Source: Sneathiella limimaris (GTDB lineage: Bacteria; Pseudomonadota; Alphaproteobacteria; Sneathiellales; Sneathiellaceae). From it: a stretch of DNA of 64,000 bases. The notes below the pieces were generated by a model. It saw nothing but the letters and a program-made list of their open reading frames with translations, was not told the origin of the DNA and did no database searches. The stretch covers positions 248,001 to 312,000 of the forward strand of contig NZ_JABBYJ010000002.1 in NCBI RefSeq assembly GCF_012932565.1. The letters run 5' to 3'. The position numbers and the translations under genes were made by a program. Positions 8,995-17,458 of the stretch are shown piece after piece; the first letter of the stretch is position 1; each line of letters begins with the position of its first letter.

Positions 8995-9978
8995 TTATGT
9001 TCTTTCAAAATACTCCCGATACCAGTCAACGAATTTCGGGATCCCGGTTTGGAGCCGGGTAACAGGTTCATAACCAACAGCTTTGCGAAGAGGCTCAATA
9101 TCGGCATATGTTTCTTTCACATCCCCTTTTTGCATTGGCAAAAGCTCCAATTCGGCCTTAACGCCAAGGGATTTTTCTAGAATATCGACCAATTCCATCA
9201 AAGGTTCTGGTCGGTTATTTCCGATATTGTAGACCGCATAAGGGGGATGCCCCTCTCCGCCATCTTCTGGAATTGCTTTTACCAGCTTCATGATACCGCT
9301 GACAATATCATCAATGTAGGTAAAGTCCCTTTTCATATCTCCATTATTGAAGATTTTGATAGGCTTTCCAGCCAACATGGATTCAGTAAACATCCAATAG
9401 GCCATATCCGGCCGGCCCCATGGTCCATATACCGTAAAAAAGCGAAGTCCAGTCGAGGGAAAACGGTAGAGATGGCTGTAACTATGCGCCATCAATTCGT
9501 TAGACTTTTTTGTCGCCGCATAGAGAGAAACGGGCTTATCAACTGATTGCGATACAGAATATGGAAGCTCTTTATTCCCACCATAAACCGAGCTGGAACT
9601 CGCATAGAGCAAGTGTTTAAGATCAGGGTTGTGACGACAATATTCCAGGATATTCAGAAATCCAACCAGATTGGATTGAATATAGGAGTGAGGATTTTGA
9701 AGGCTATACCGAACCCCAGCCTGTGCAGCTAGATGAATGACATACTCGATTCTCTTATCCGCTAAAGATGCCGATAATTCTGCCTGATCCGCAATATCTA
9801 TCTTTTCAAAGGAAAATTTCTCAAATTTATCAAGCTCTTTGAGGCGTTCTTCTTTCAGAGAAACATCATAATAATCGGTCAGACAGTCAATCCCGAAGAC
9901 GGTCTCACCTGCTTCCAAAAGCTGTTTGGCGACATACATGCCGACAAAGCCGGCTGCCCCAGTAACCAGATATGTCAT
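8995..9978 (-). CDS. NAD-dependent sugar-nucleotide epimerase (UDP-glucuronate 4-epimerase type)
   Basis: This 327-residue extended short-chain dehydrogenase has the NAD-binding GAAGFVG (residues 7-13), the catalytic Ser in ASSSSVYGG, Y-x-x-x-K in YAATKKSNE and the sugar-binding block GLRFFTVYGPWGRPDMA. This last block and the DYYDVSLKEERL segment are characteristic of CapI/LpsL-type UDP-glucuronate 4-epimerases, which make UDP-galacturonate for surface polysaccharide. No glycosyltransferase lies nearby. It heads a tightly packed minus-strand unit with the two thioesterases, an odd partnership that may be only promoter sharing. Confidence 0.9.
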   Translation of the reverse strand: MTYLVTGAAGFVGMYVAKQLLEAGETVFGIDCLTDYYDVSLKEERLKELDKFEKFSFEKIDIADQAELSASLADKRIEYVIHLAAQAGVRYSLQNPHSYIQSNLVGFLNILEYCRHNPDLKHLLYASSSSVYGGNKELPYSVSQSVDKPVSLYAATKKSNELMAHSYSHLYRFPSTGLRFFTVYGPWGRPDMAYWMFTESMLAGKPIKIFNNGDMKRDFTYIDDIVSGIMKLVKAIPEDGGEGHPPYAVYNIGNNRPEPLMELVDILEKSLGVKAELELLPMQKGDVKETYADIEPLRKAVGYEPVTRLQTGIPKFVDWYREYFERT

Positions 9979-10133
9979 ATACCCTTCATCCCTTTGATTT
10001 GTTTGGCACTCTAAACCAACTCAAAATTTAATAGACAGGAAAAAAGTTAAAAAACACTCCACGAAACATTCTTTCTATATGTCAGCATTATTGACCTTTA
10101 TTGAAAAGGCTGCTACATTTCTTATATTAATAA

Positions 10134-10147
10134 ATGCAAATTTGCAT
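10134..10147. promoter_or_regulatory. perfect 14-base palindrome upstream of indolepyruvate oxidoreductase
   Basis: ATGCAAATTTGCAT is a perfect palindrome that ends 6 bases before the AGGGAG ribosome site of the following gene. It resembles the operator at 1235-1293 (ATGCATTTGCAT) with two bases added in the centre, so the same or a related regulator could bind. Binding is inferred. Confidence 0.55.
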
Positions 10148-10166
10148 GAGCTAGGGAGTAATAAGT

Positions 10167-13100
10167 ATGAAGCTTGCTGACGTAACGCTCGACGACAAAT
10201 ATACACTCGAACAAGGGCGTGTATTTCTAACCGGAATTCAAGCTCTGGTCCGTCTTCCCCTTGTCCAAAAAGCGCGTGATCGAGCGGCTGGACTTAATAC
10301 AGCAGGCTTTATTTCGGGTTATCGCGGCTCCCCTCTTGGTGGATATGACCAAGCCCTTTGGAAAGTTCGCCCCCTACTCAAAGAAAACGATATCCATTTT
10401 GAACCTGGTATCAATGAAGACCTAGCCGCGACAGCCGTTTGGGGCAGTCAGCAGCTAAATATGTACAAAGGTGCCAAATATGACGGTGTCTTTAGCCTCT
10501 GGTATGGCAAAGGCCCAGGCGTTGACAGAACAGGCGACGTTTTTCGCCATGCAAACTCCAACGGAACATCGAAATACGGTGGCGTTCTAGCACTCGCTGG
10601 CGATGATCACGGCATCGTATCATCAACTGTTGCCCACCAAAGTGAACATGGCTTTATGGGTTGGATGATGCCAGTGCTGCATCCAGCCAATGTTCAGGAA
10701 GTTCTAGATTACGGGCTAATCGGTATCGCGATGTCCCGCTACTCGGGTCTTTGGGTTGGCTTCAAATGTATTTCTGAAACGATTGAAGGCGGTGCTTCCG
10801 TTTATGTGGATCCAAACCGGGTTAATATCCAAATCCCAGATCTGGAATTGCCACTCGGTGGCCTCAATATCCGCTCCCATGACAACCGCTTCGATCAGGA
10901 AGTGCGCCTCAACCAGCACAAAATCTATGCTGCCCGTGAATTTGCGCGGATCAACAAACTCGACAAAATTACAATGGATAGCCCAAAGCGCCGTTTCGGG
11001 ATCGTCACGACCGGCAAGGCCTATCTGGATGTACGTCAGGCACTTCGGGATCTTGGGATCACCGATGAAATGGCTGCGGATATCGGTCTGAGCGTTTACA
11101 AGGTCGGTATGCCTTGGCCATTGGACCCTGAAGGGGTTCGCAACTTTGCTGAGGGTCTTGAAGAAGTTCTAGTCATTGAAGAAAAACGTGCTCTTGTCGA
11201 AAACCAGATGAAAGAGCAGCTCTATAACTGGCAAACGTCTGTTCGCCCAAGGATCATCGGTAAATTCGACGATGAGAAAAAGAGTGTTTTCCCCTCCTCT
11301 GGTGAATTGACACCGGCTATGGTTGCCCGCGTAATCGCTGCCCGTATTCGCCGGTTTTACACATCCGAGCATATCGAAAACCGCTTGGCCTTTTTGGACC
11401 GAAAAGAGCAACAGCTCAATCAGTCACCAGCCAAGATCACTCGGACACCTTTCTACTGCTCAGGCTGCCCCCACAACACCTCAACCGTTGTTCCAGAAGG
11501 GAGCCGTGCTGTTGCCGGTATCGGGTGTCACTTCATGGTGACCTGGATGGATCGGAATACCAATGAATTCACCCAAATGGGTGGTGAAGGTGTTCCATGG
11601 GTTGGACAGCAACATTTCACGGATGAAAAGCATATTTTTGCTAATCTGGGTGATGGGACTTATCACCATTCCGGTCTTTTAGCTATTCGGCAGGCAATTG
11701 CCGCCAAAGCCAACATCACCTATAAAATCCTGTACAACGATGCGGTTGCTATGACAGGTGGTCAGCCCTTGGATGACCAGCTAACTCCTTGGCAAATTGC
11801 GCAACAGGTTGCCGGTGAAGGCGTCAAAACAATCAAGGTTGTTTCAGATGAGCCGGATAAATACCCATCCAACATTGAATGGCCAAAAGGAACGACCTTT
11901 GATCACCGCGATGACCTGGACAAAATCCAGAAGGAAATGCGGGAACTTCCTGGCGTTACTATTCTTCTTTATGATCAAACCTGCGCATCTGAGAAACGCC
12001 GCCGTCGCAAACGGGGCAAATTTCCTGATCCTGCCAAACGGGTCATGATCAATGATCTGGTTTGTGAAGGCTGCGGTGACTGCTCAGTCAAATCAAACTG
12101 TATCTCGGTGGAACCGCTGGAAACTGAATTTGGCCGCAAGCGGACAATCAACCAGTCCAGCTGCAACAAAGACTTCTCTTGCATTAAAGGATTTTGTCCA
12201 AGTTTTGTGACGATTGAAGGCGGCGAACTTCGGAAACCAGAGAAAAGCGACAAGGCAGATCCTGCATCTGATGTTCCCCTGCCAACAATCAAGGAAGTCG
12301 TTCATCCCTACCGTATTCTGGTTACCGGAATTGGCGGGACTGGCGTTGTCACCATTGGCGCCCTGATGAGCATGGCAGCGCATCTGGAAGGCAAAGGGGT
12401 TACAGTCTTGGATCAGGCTGGCCTGGCCCAAAAAGGCGGCGCGGTAACAAGTCACATTCATATTGCGCCAAGGCCCGAAGATATCAGCGCCGTTCGAATT
12501 CCAGCAGGCCGTGCCGATCTGCTGATCGGGTGCGACATGGTGGTAGCCGCCTCGTACGATTCCCTTGCCAAATTGGATGTGGGTATCGCCAAGGCGGTGG
12601 TGAATTCTCATCCCGCGCCAACAATGGACTTCACGCTAAACCCGGACGCTCCGTTCCCGGTTGCCGACACCCTCGCCCATATTGAGGATGCGGTTGGTAA
12701 GGACGCCTGCCACCTGGTTGAAGCCAGTGAAATCGCAACGACCCTCATGGGTGACGCAATTGCCACCAATCTCTTTATGCTGGGTTATGCCTTCCAAAAA
12801 GGCTTTGTCCCCCTCACCCGGGAGGCACTGGAACGAGCTATTGAATTAAATGGCGTTGCAATTGACGCTAATAAACTTGCCTTTGCCTGGGGCCGCCTGA
12901 TGGCACATGACCCAGATAAGGTTCTGGCAGAAGTTGATAAGCTCAAAGGGCCTGTTGATATCCTGCAGCCTACAGAAGATCTCGAAACCATGATCTCCCG
13001 CAGGGCTGAGTTTTTGACAGACTACCAAAATAGCGCTTATGCGGATGCATACACCAAAGTCATTGACACTGTTCGTCTGACTAAGGATGAAGACCTGACC

Positions 13101-13619
13101 AAAGCTGCGGTGAAATCACTCTTCAAACTTATGGCCTACAAAGATGAGTATGAAGTTGCTCGCCTGCACGCTGAAACCGGTTTCAAAGATCGGATTGGTC
13201 GCATGATGTCTGGTGACTACACTGTCAAATATCATTTGGCTCCACCTTTGTTTGCCAAGAAAGATCCGGAAACGGGTCACCTTAAAAAAGCAGAATATGG
13301 TCCCTGGGTCGGCAAAGCCTTTGCTAAGCTTGCAAAGCTGAAGTTCTTGCGGGGCACTGCTTTTGATCCCTTCGGTTATACCGAGGAACGAAAAGCTGAA
13401 CGTAAACTGATCACCCACTTTAAGGGAACATTGGCTTACGTGACCGAACATCTAAATGACCAGAACCGGGCCGTTGCGCTTGAACTGCTCGAACTTCCCA
13501 TGAAGGTTCGGGGATATGGTCATGTGAAGGAAAAAGCGCTTGAGCAATATTACGCTGAGCATGAGCATCTGATGCAGTTGTTCAACAATCCAACGGATGT
13601 TCTAAAAGCAGCTGAATAA
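10167..13619 (+). CDS. indolepyruvate:ferredoxin oxidoreductase, single-chain
   Basis: This 1150-residue enzyme joins the alpha and beta parts of archaeal IorAB in one chain and oxidatively decarboxylates aryl 2-oxo acids to aryl-CoA. In order: a pyrimidine-binding domain (GFISGYRGSPLGGYDQAL near residue 50), a hinge, a thiamine diphosphate domain with NLGDGTYHHSGLLAIRQA and the Mg-binding YNDAVAMTGGQP (near 500-540), a ferredoxin-like cysteine cluster (CEGCGDCSVKSNC, then CNKDFSCIKGFCP, near 635-680), and a C-terminal gamma-type domain opening VTGIGGTGVVTIGAL (near 715). The start has AGGGAG upstream. It stands alone on the plus strand behind a perfect palindrome, consistent with catabolism of phenylalanine, tyrosine or tryptophan. 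Confidence 0.93.
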   Translation: MKLADVTLDDKYTLEQGRVFLTGIQALVRLPLVQKARDRAAGLNTAGFISGYRGSPLGGYDQALWKVRPLLKENDIHFEPGINEDLAATAVWGSQQLNMYKGAKYDGVFSLWYGKGPGVDRTGDVFRHANSNGTSKYGGVLALAGDDHGIVSSTVAHQSEHGFMGWMMPVLHPANVQEVLDYGLIGIAMSRYSGLWVGFKCISETIEGGASVYVDPNRVNIQIPDLELPLGGLNIRSHDNRFDQEVRLNQHKIYAAREFARINKLDKITMDSPKRRFGIVTTGKAYLDVRQALRDLGITDEMAADIGLSVYKVGMPWPLDPEGVRNFAEGLEEVLVIEEKRALVENQMKEQLYNWQTSVRPRIIGKFDDEKKSVFPSSGELTPAMVARVIAARIRRFYTSEHIENRLAFLDRKEQQLNQSPAKITRTPFYCSGCPHNTSTVVPEGSRAVAGIGCHFMVTWMDRNTNEFTQMGGEGVPWVGQQHFTDEKHIFANLGDGTYHHSGLLAIRQAIAAKANITYKILYNDAVAMTGGQPLDDQLTPWQIAQQVAGEGVKTIKVVSDEPDKYPSNIEWPKGTTFDHRDDLDKIQKEMRELPGVTILLYDQTCASEKRRRRKRGKFPDPAKRVMINDLVCEGCGDCSVKSNCISVEPLETEFGRKRTINQSSCNKDFSCIKGFCPSFVTIEGGELRKPEKSDKADPASDVPLPTIKEVVHPYRILVTGIGGTGVVTIGALMSMAAHLEGKGVTVLDQAGLAQKGGAVTSHIHIAPRPEDISAVRIPAGRADLLIGCDMVVAASYDSLAKLDVGIAKAVVNSHPAPTMDFTLNPDAPFPVADTLAHIEDAVGKDACHLVEASEIATTLMGDAIATNLFMLGYAFQKGFVPLTREALERAIELNGVAIDANKLAFAWGRLMAHDPDKVLAEVDKLKGPVDILQPTEDLETMISRRAEFLTDYQNSAYADAYTKVIDTVRLTKDEDLTKAAVKSLFKLMAYKDEYEVARLHAETGFKDRIGRMMSGDYTVKYHLAPPLFAKKDPETGHLKKAEYGPWVGKAFAKLAKLKFLRGTAFDPFGYTEERKAERKLITHFKGTLAYVTEHLNDQNRAVALELLELPMKVRGYGHVKEKALEQYYAEHEHLMQLFNNPTDVLKAAE

Positions 13620-13639
13620 GCAAGTTACTTCATGAGATG

Positions 13640-13670
13640 CCAATTGGTCCTGCAGCGCAGGATTAATTGG
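13640..13670 (+). terminator. long stem-loop after the indolepyruvate oxidoreductase
   Basis: Positions 13640-13653 pair with 13657-13670 in a 14-bp stem (two G-U pairs) with a 3-base loop. The T-run after it is poor (CTCTCGTTTC), so it may end transcription only partly or protect the 3' end. Confidence 0.55.
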
Positions 13671-13723
13671 CTCTCGTTTCTGAAGGCATAAATAGGCATC
13701 TCTTAAGTTGGGAGAACGCCATC

Positions 13724-13936
13724 ATGCTAAAACTCAAAAAGACTTGTGAAACTTGTGACGCCCCTCTCATCAATGGGGAGGCAGAAGCCTACATCTGCAC
13801 ATTCGAATGCACTTTTTGCAGACCTTGCACGACAGATACCCACAAACATATCTGCCCCAATTGCGGCGGCAATTTAGTTCTCCGCCCTACCAGGCCGGAA
13901 AAACTAATTGAGAAAAATCCTCAAGCTGACGTCTGA
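13724..13936 (+). CDS. DUF1272 small zinc-ribbon-like protein
   Basis: This 70-residue protein starts MLKLKKTCETCDAPL and is rich in paired cysteines: CETC, CTFECTFCRPC and CPNCGG, the arrangement of the DUF1272 family, which probably binds zinc. The ATG at 13724 has GGAG 9 bases upstream; the frame reaches back to 13667 without a ribosome site. Its end overlaps the convergent hypothetical gene by 16 bases. The function of the family is not known. Confidence 0.88.
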   Translation: MLKLKKTCETCDAPLINGEAEAYICTFECTFCRPCTTDTHKHICPNCGGNLVLRPTRPEKLIEKNPQADV

Positions 13937-14217
13937 TTTAGCGCCACTTTCTCCATGCTTTTCCGTTTTTTCTTGGCTTTCTTAAGTGCTGGTTGAAGCC
14001 CTTCCAGCAGGAGACGAATAAGAGTAGCTGTTTCCATATTAAGCTCAATCTTATCGGGGCTGCCGTTCGCTGATTTTTCATGACGCTTAGCCGCAGCTTT
14101 CAAAAGTCGCTTCACATCCCGATCATCCAGAATGTCCTTAAGGATCAGCTCCTGCAAGAGAAGCTCCACAATGGTGAGGGATGCAAATCCTGTTTTATCT
14201 GCTGAAATCTGTCGCAT
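13921..14217 (-). CDS. small hypothetical protein, helical and basic
   Basis: This 98-residue protein is not one I recognise. It is predicted helical, with a hydrophobic stretch FASLTIVELLLQELILKDIL, a Leu-rich segment TATLIRLLLEGLQPAL and a very basic KKAKKKRKSMEK run near the end. The ATG at 14217 has GGGAA upstream; a TTG at 14244 would start inside the terminator of the preceding gene and is rejected. It may be a regulatory or nucleic-acid-binding protein, but nothing shows that directly. Confidence 0.6.
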   Translation of the reverse strand: MRQISADKTGFASLTIVELLLQELILKDILDDRDVKRLLKAAAKRHEKSANGSPDKIELNMETATLIRLLLEGLQPALKKAKKKRKSMEKVALNQTSA

Positions 14218-14227
14218 GGTTCCCAGT

Positions 14228-14259
14228 AAAAAAGGGCTGCGCAATGTCTCACACAGCCC
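14228..14259 (-). terminator. intrinsic terminator of the 3-hydroxyacyl-CoA dehydrogenase gene
   Basis: On the minus strand an 8-bp stem (14252-14259 with 14234-14241, one wobble pair) and 10-base loop is followed by TTTTTT (14228-14233). It ends the dehydrogenase message just before the small hypothetical gene. Confidence 0.85.
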
Positions 14260-14294
14260 CCTACACTTAATAAGTGCAAAATATATTTCAAATC

Positions 14295-15611
14295 CTACTC
14301 AGAAGGAACTGTCTCCCATTTTCCATCGCGGGACATATATTTGGAGCCATCCTCAGAATAAAAGCTTGTTGCTCCGGCGTCTTTGAGAACTTTCAGCATT
14401 ACTGGCAGCTCTTTGCCCTCTGCATCCAATTTGGCAATGACCTTGTCAGTTCCTAATTGGTCCAGCAGCTCAAACGGACCTTTCGCCCAACCAAATCCCC
14501 AGCGCATGGCACGATCAATATTGACTACATCGTCCGCGATTTCCGGGATGAGATCTGCTGCATAGAGGAGTGTTCCGCCCATGATGTCCCAAACAAGCTG
14601 TCCTTCCGCATCATCGGCGAAGAAAACAGTTTCAGGCGCCTGATGAATAGGTGAAAGCTCAACTGTCTCTTGTGGGCGCCAGCTTTCGCTTGTCAGATCA
14701 AAGATCTCTTTGGTCTTCGCTCCATCTTCAGCAATGTTAAGGCGATAAAAGCCTCCCTTAGCTTTCCGACCGAGCTGTCCCCGCTCCAGCATAGCCTGTT
14801 CCACGGGCGGAAAACTCGTATAGGCAAGCCCCACATCACCCTGAGGAAGATTTACTTTAAGGTTCTTTCCCACCAGATCCATGATGTCCAAACCAATAAG
14901 GTCGATCAGACCATAAAGGCCGGTTGGCGGCAATCCAACCGGCTTACTCAACAGCGCGTCCACCTTTTCCATTGGCATACCGGCTTCAAGGGCAGCCTTA
15001 GCTTTGTGCAAGCCTGACAGCATAAAGAAGCAGCCTATCCGATTGCCGATGAAGTTCACGGTGTCCTTTGCATAAACGACACCCTTGCCGAGTTTCTCAC
15101 CACAAAAACGCGCCAGCGCCTCAGTAACATCCGGAGTTGTCTTCTCCCCCGGGATCAGCTCCATCAAGCGCATGATTTTTACCGGGTTGAAAAAATGGGT
15201 TACAACAATATCCTTCTGCAACCGTTCTGGCATATCGGCCGCAATATCCTTGAGAGGAATACCTGAAGTATTGGTGGACACAACCGACCCATCCCGGCGA
15301 AGTGGCTCCAGCTTTGCAAACAATTCCCGTTTTGTGGCTAGATCTTCGATAATCGCTTCACAAATCCAGTCATAGTCAGCAATCCGTTCAAGGTCATCAT
15401 TGAAACTACCAAGCTTGATCCGTTTGGCGGATTCAGGGTTTTCAAAGGCTGGTGGACGAATATTGATCATCCGATCCAGAGAAGCTTCTGCAGCCTCCAG
15501 CGTGACATCCAAAAGCAGAACATCTGCTCCGGCATCTGCTGACGCCGCAGCAATTCCAAGCCCCATAGTACCGCCGCCAAGCACGGCAACTGATTTAACG
15601 TCTCTGGTCAT
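14295..15611 (-). CDS. 3-hydroxyacyl-CoA dehydrogenase, stand-alone
   Basis: This 438-residue protein oxidises 3-hydroxyacyl-CoA with NAD+ in fatty-acid beta-oxidation. Residues 8-40 hold the Rossmann motif [21 protein letters not shown] (split here as [10 protein letters not shown] and [11 protein letters not shown]), residues about 130-150 the catalytic [12 protein letters not shown], and [16 protein letters not shown] opens the first C-terminal helical domain. A second C-terminal domain follows ([24 protein letters not shown]-like, near residue 370). This is the dehydrogenase half of FadB/FadN proteins without the crotonase half. GAGGGAC precedes the ATG. No thiolase or hydratase gene lies alongside. 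Confidence 0.93.
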   Translation of the reverse strand: [438 protein letters not shown]

Positions 15612-15690
15612 TTTAGTCCCTCATTTACAGAATGACCTGAGTTACCATTTGCAGCTCGTCAGATAAACCGGAAAAACTCAAGCCACATAC

Positions 15691-15718
15691 AAAAAAGCGG
15701 CCCAGATTACTGGACCGC
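15691..15718 (-). terminator. intrinsic terminator of the Acb2/Tad1-like gene
   Basis: GCGGCCCAG (15697-15705) and CTGGACCGC (15710-15718) form a 9-bp stem with one G-U pair and a 4-base loop; on the minus strand six T follow (15691-15696). Confidence 0.85.
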
Positions 15719-15747
15719 CTTTCAAATCTTTAGATAACTCTGTTGGT

Positions 15748-16155
15748 TTAGACTTCAGCTTCCAATGTCAGTGCAAATTCCTTGATAACTTCTTCCGTGA
15801 TTTTGGAATTCGGGAATGCTTCTTGGACTTTCGCATGAATTTCCGATGCAGAGAGGCCGTTTCGATGATTTTCGATAATCAGATTCTGGATCCTTTCCCG
15901 TTGCGGCTTTGTTTTAGCAACCGCGATGCGAACCGCTGCATCTTTTGCTTCCAATAATTTCTGAAGCGCGACCATTTTCTGAGAATGATCTGGAAGCTGC
16001 TCGACCAGTGAATGGGCCAGTTTGTTGAACGGCTTACTAATGGCCTGCAGTCCTTCCGGTAGATGCTTATAGTCGAAGAAACACAACATATCTTCATACT
16101 GGGCACGAGCAAGTATCGCCTGACGTTTTGCAATTCCTTCAGTCTTCTGACTCAT
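15748..16155 (-). CDS. small helical protein with an Acb2/Tad1-like hairpin segment
   Basis: This 135-residue protein is helical and soluble. Residues about 25-80 follow the pattern I know from the helical hairpin of phage Acb2/Tad1-type proteins, which bind cyclic nucleotide messengers and block CBASS or Thoeris defence: CFFDYKHLPEGLQ, PFNKLAHSLVEQLPDHSQK and ALQKLLEAKDAAVRIAV, that is F-x-Y-x-x-L-P, a first helix ending LP, then a helix with KLLEAKDAAVR. The C-terminal 50 residues (ENHRNGLSASEIHAKVQEAF onward) look like a separate small helical, possibly DNA-binding, unit. There is no phage gene nearby. GGAG lies before the ATG, and an own operator and terminator isolate the gene. Family assignment is by eye and the cellular role is unknown. 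Confidence 0.55.
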   Translation of the reverse strand: MSQKTEGIAKRQAILARAQYEDMLCFFDYKHLPEGLQAISKPFNKLAHSLVEQLPDHSQKMVALQKLLEAKDAAVRIAVAKTKPQRERIQNLIIENHRNGLSASEIHAKVQEAFPNSKITEEVIKEFALTLEAEV

Positions 16156-16188
16156 GACTATATCTCCGCATTTGTGGGGGCACAGGAT

Positions 16189-16210
16189 GGAACGTTACTC
16201 GGAACGTTCC
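16189..16210. promoter_or_regulatory. tandem GGAACGTT operator before the Acb2/Tad1-like gene
   Basis: GGAACGTT occurs at 16189-16196 and again at 16201-16208, where it is extended to the perfect palindrome GGAACGTTCC (16201-16210). The pair lies 34-55 bases upstream of the start codon, in promoter distance. The half-sites GAAC are 8 bases apart, one more than the GAAC-N7-GAAC of alphaproteobacterial LexA, so I do not call a LexA box. Confidence 0.5.
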
Positions 16211-16302
16211 CTATTTGATGCCTTAAAATACGGCTAAAAGCTTAAATAAAAGATTAACGAAATGTAAAAATCTGGATAGATTTTGATCCATTTCGGGCAC
16301 AG

Positions 16303-16332
16303 AAAAAGCCGGGCGAAATATCCGCCCGGCTT
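16303..16332 (-). terminator. intrinsic terminator of fba
   Basis: AAGCCGGGCG (16306-16315) pairs perfectly with CGCCCGGCTT (16323-16332) around 7 bases, and TTTTT follows on the minus strand. It lies 26 bases after the aldolase stop codon. Confidence 0.92.
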
Positions 16333-16357
16333 ATCGAAACGACTCTGAAAGTTAGTC

Positions 16358-17428
16358 TTATTTCGCGACTGATTTCCCAGTTGAACCAAGCTCACGGAAA
16401 GCTTGCCCCAAACGCTCAACCATCTTCTCTTCACCCATCCGCAGCCATTTGCGTGGATCGTAAAGTTTCTTAAGCGGCTCTTCCGTCTCTGGGTGGATCT
16501 GATGCTCGAAGGCAACCATATTTTCCTTGGCGAAAGCACCAACACCTTCAGCGAATGCAAACTGTGTGTCTGTGTCGATATTCATCTTGAACACACCATA
16601 TTCAATAGCCTCAGTAATTTTTTGAGGCTCTGAGCCTGATCCACCATGGAATACGAGGTCCAAAGGCTTCTCAGATAGACTATGAGTTTTGGAAACCAGT
16701 TCCTGAGAGGCTTTCAGGATTTCAGGGCGCAACTTTACGTTACCAGGCTTGTAGACGCCGTGCACGTTACCAAAGGAAGCCGCAATGGAGAAATGTCCGA
16801 TTGGGCTCAGACGATCATAGGCTTCGAGAACGTCTTCTGGCTGAGTGTAGAGTTTACTGTTGTCCATGCTGTCAACATCGCTGCCGACACCATCTTCCTC
16901 ACCGCCTGTAATACCGAGCTCGATTTCAATGCTCATGTCCAACTCAACAGCCCGCTTCAGAAGCCGTGCAGACTCGTTCAAGTTATCATCGAGAGACTCT
17001 TCAGACAGATCCACCATGTGAGAGCTGAAAAGCGGAATACCATTTTTCTTTTTGTATTCAGCACCAGCATCAAACAGACGATCAACCCATGGGATCAGCT
17101 TTCTGTTGGCATGATCAGTGTGAAGGACTGCGCAGATACCGTAATGTTTGGCGAGCAAATGAACGTGCTGGGCAGCTGAAACCGCGCCATAAAGCATGGC
17201 ATCATCACCATTAGGCATTCCCTTGCCCGCATAGAAGGTTGCACCACCATTGGACAGCTGAATGATTACGTCTGAGCCATTTTTGGCTGCCGCTTCCATC
17301 ACAGCATTGATACTATCTGTACCCACGACATTTACGGCTGGCAACGCAAATCCGCCTGCCTTACAGTTACTGACCAGTTTCTGGTATTCTTCACCAAAAA
17401 CTACACCTGCTGGAAGTTCTAGGGACAC
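16358..17428 (-). CDS. fba: class II fructose-bisphosphate aldolase
   Basis: This 356-residue zinc enzyme cleaves fructose 1,6-bisphosphate to two triose phosphates and works in the reverse direction in gluconeogenesis. Class IIA features are present: FALPAVNVVGTDSINAVMEA at the N-terminus, the zinc-binding VLHTDHANRK (about residue 110), SSHMVDLSEESLDDN, ELGITGGEEDGV, FGNVHGVYKPG and the phosphate-binding VFHGGSGSE. Length equals that of E. coli FbaA. The start is a GTG at 17428 with AGAGGA 8 bases upstream. With pyruvate kinase 3.5 kb away it supplies glycolysis functions. Own terminator; gapR lies upstream. Confidence 0.96.
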   Translation of the reverse strand: MSLELPAGVVFGEEYQKLVSNCKAGGFALPAVNVVGTDSINAVMEAAAKNGSDVIIQLSNGGATFYAGKGMPNGDDAMLYGAVSAAQHVHLLAKHYGICAVLHTDHANRKLIPWVDRLFDAGAEYKKKNGIPLFSSHMVDLSEESLDDNLNESARLLKRAVELDMSIEIELGITGGEEDGVGSDVDSMDNSKLYTQPEDVLEAYDRLSPIGHFSIAASFGNVHGVYKPGNVKLRPEILKASQELVSKTHSLSEKPLDLVFHGGSGSEPQKITEAIEYGVFKMNIDTDTQFAFAEGVGAFAKENMVAFEHQIHPETEEPLKKLYDPRKWLRMGEEKMVERLGQAFRELGSTGKSVAK

Positions 17429-17458
17429 GGTTCTTATCCTCTCTCATTCTCAATGAAA

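Noticed and set aside
13667-13723. Upstream extension of the DUF1272 gene
   Set aside because: The extension runs into the terminator-like stem of the preceding gene; the ATG at 13724 has the ribosome site and matches the family start.
16190-16205. GAAC-N8-GAAC as an SOS (LexA) box
   Set aside because: The alphaproteobacterial LexA box needs 7 spacer bases; this has 8, and no SOS gene follows.
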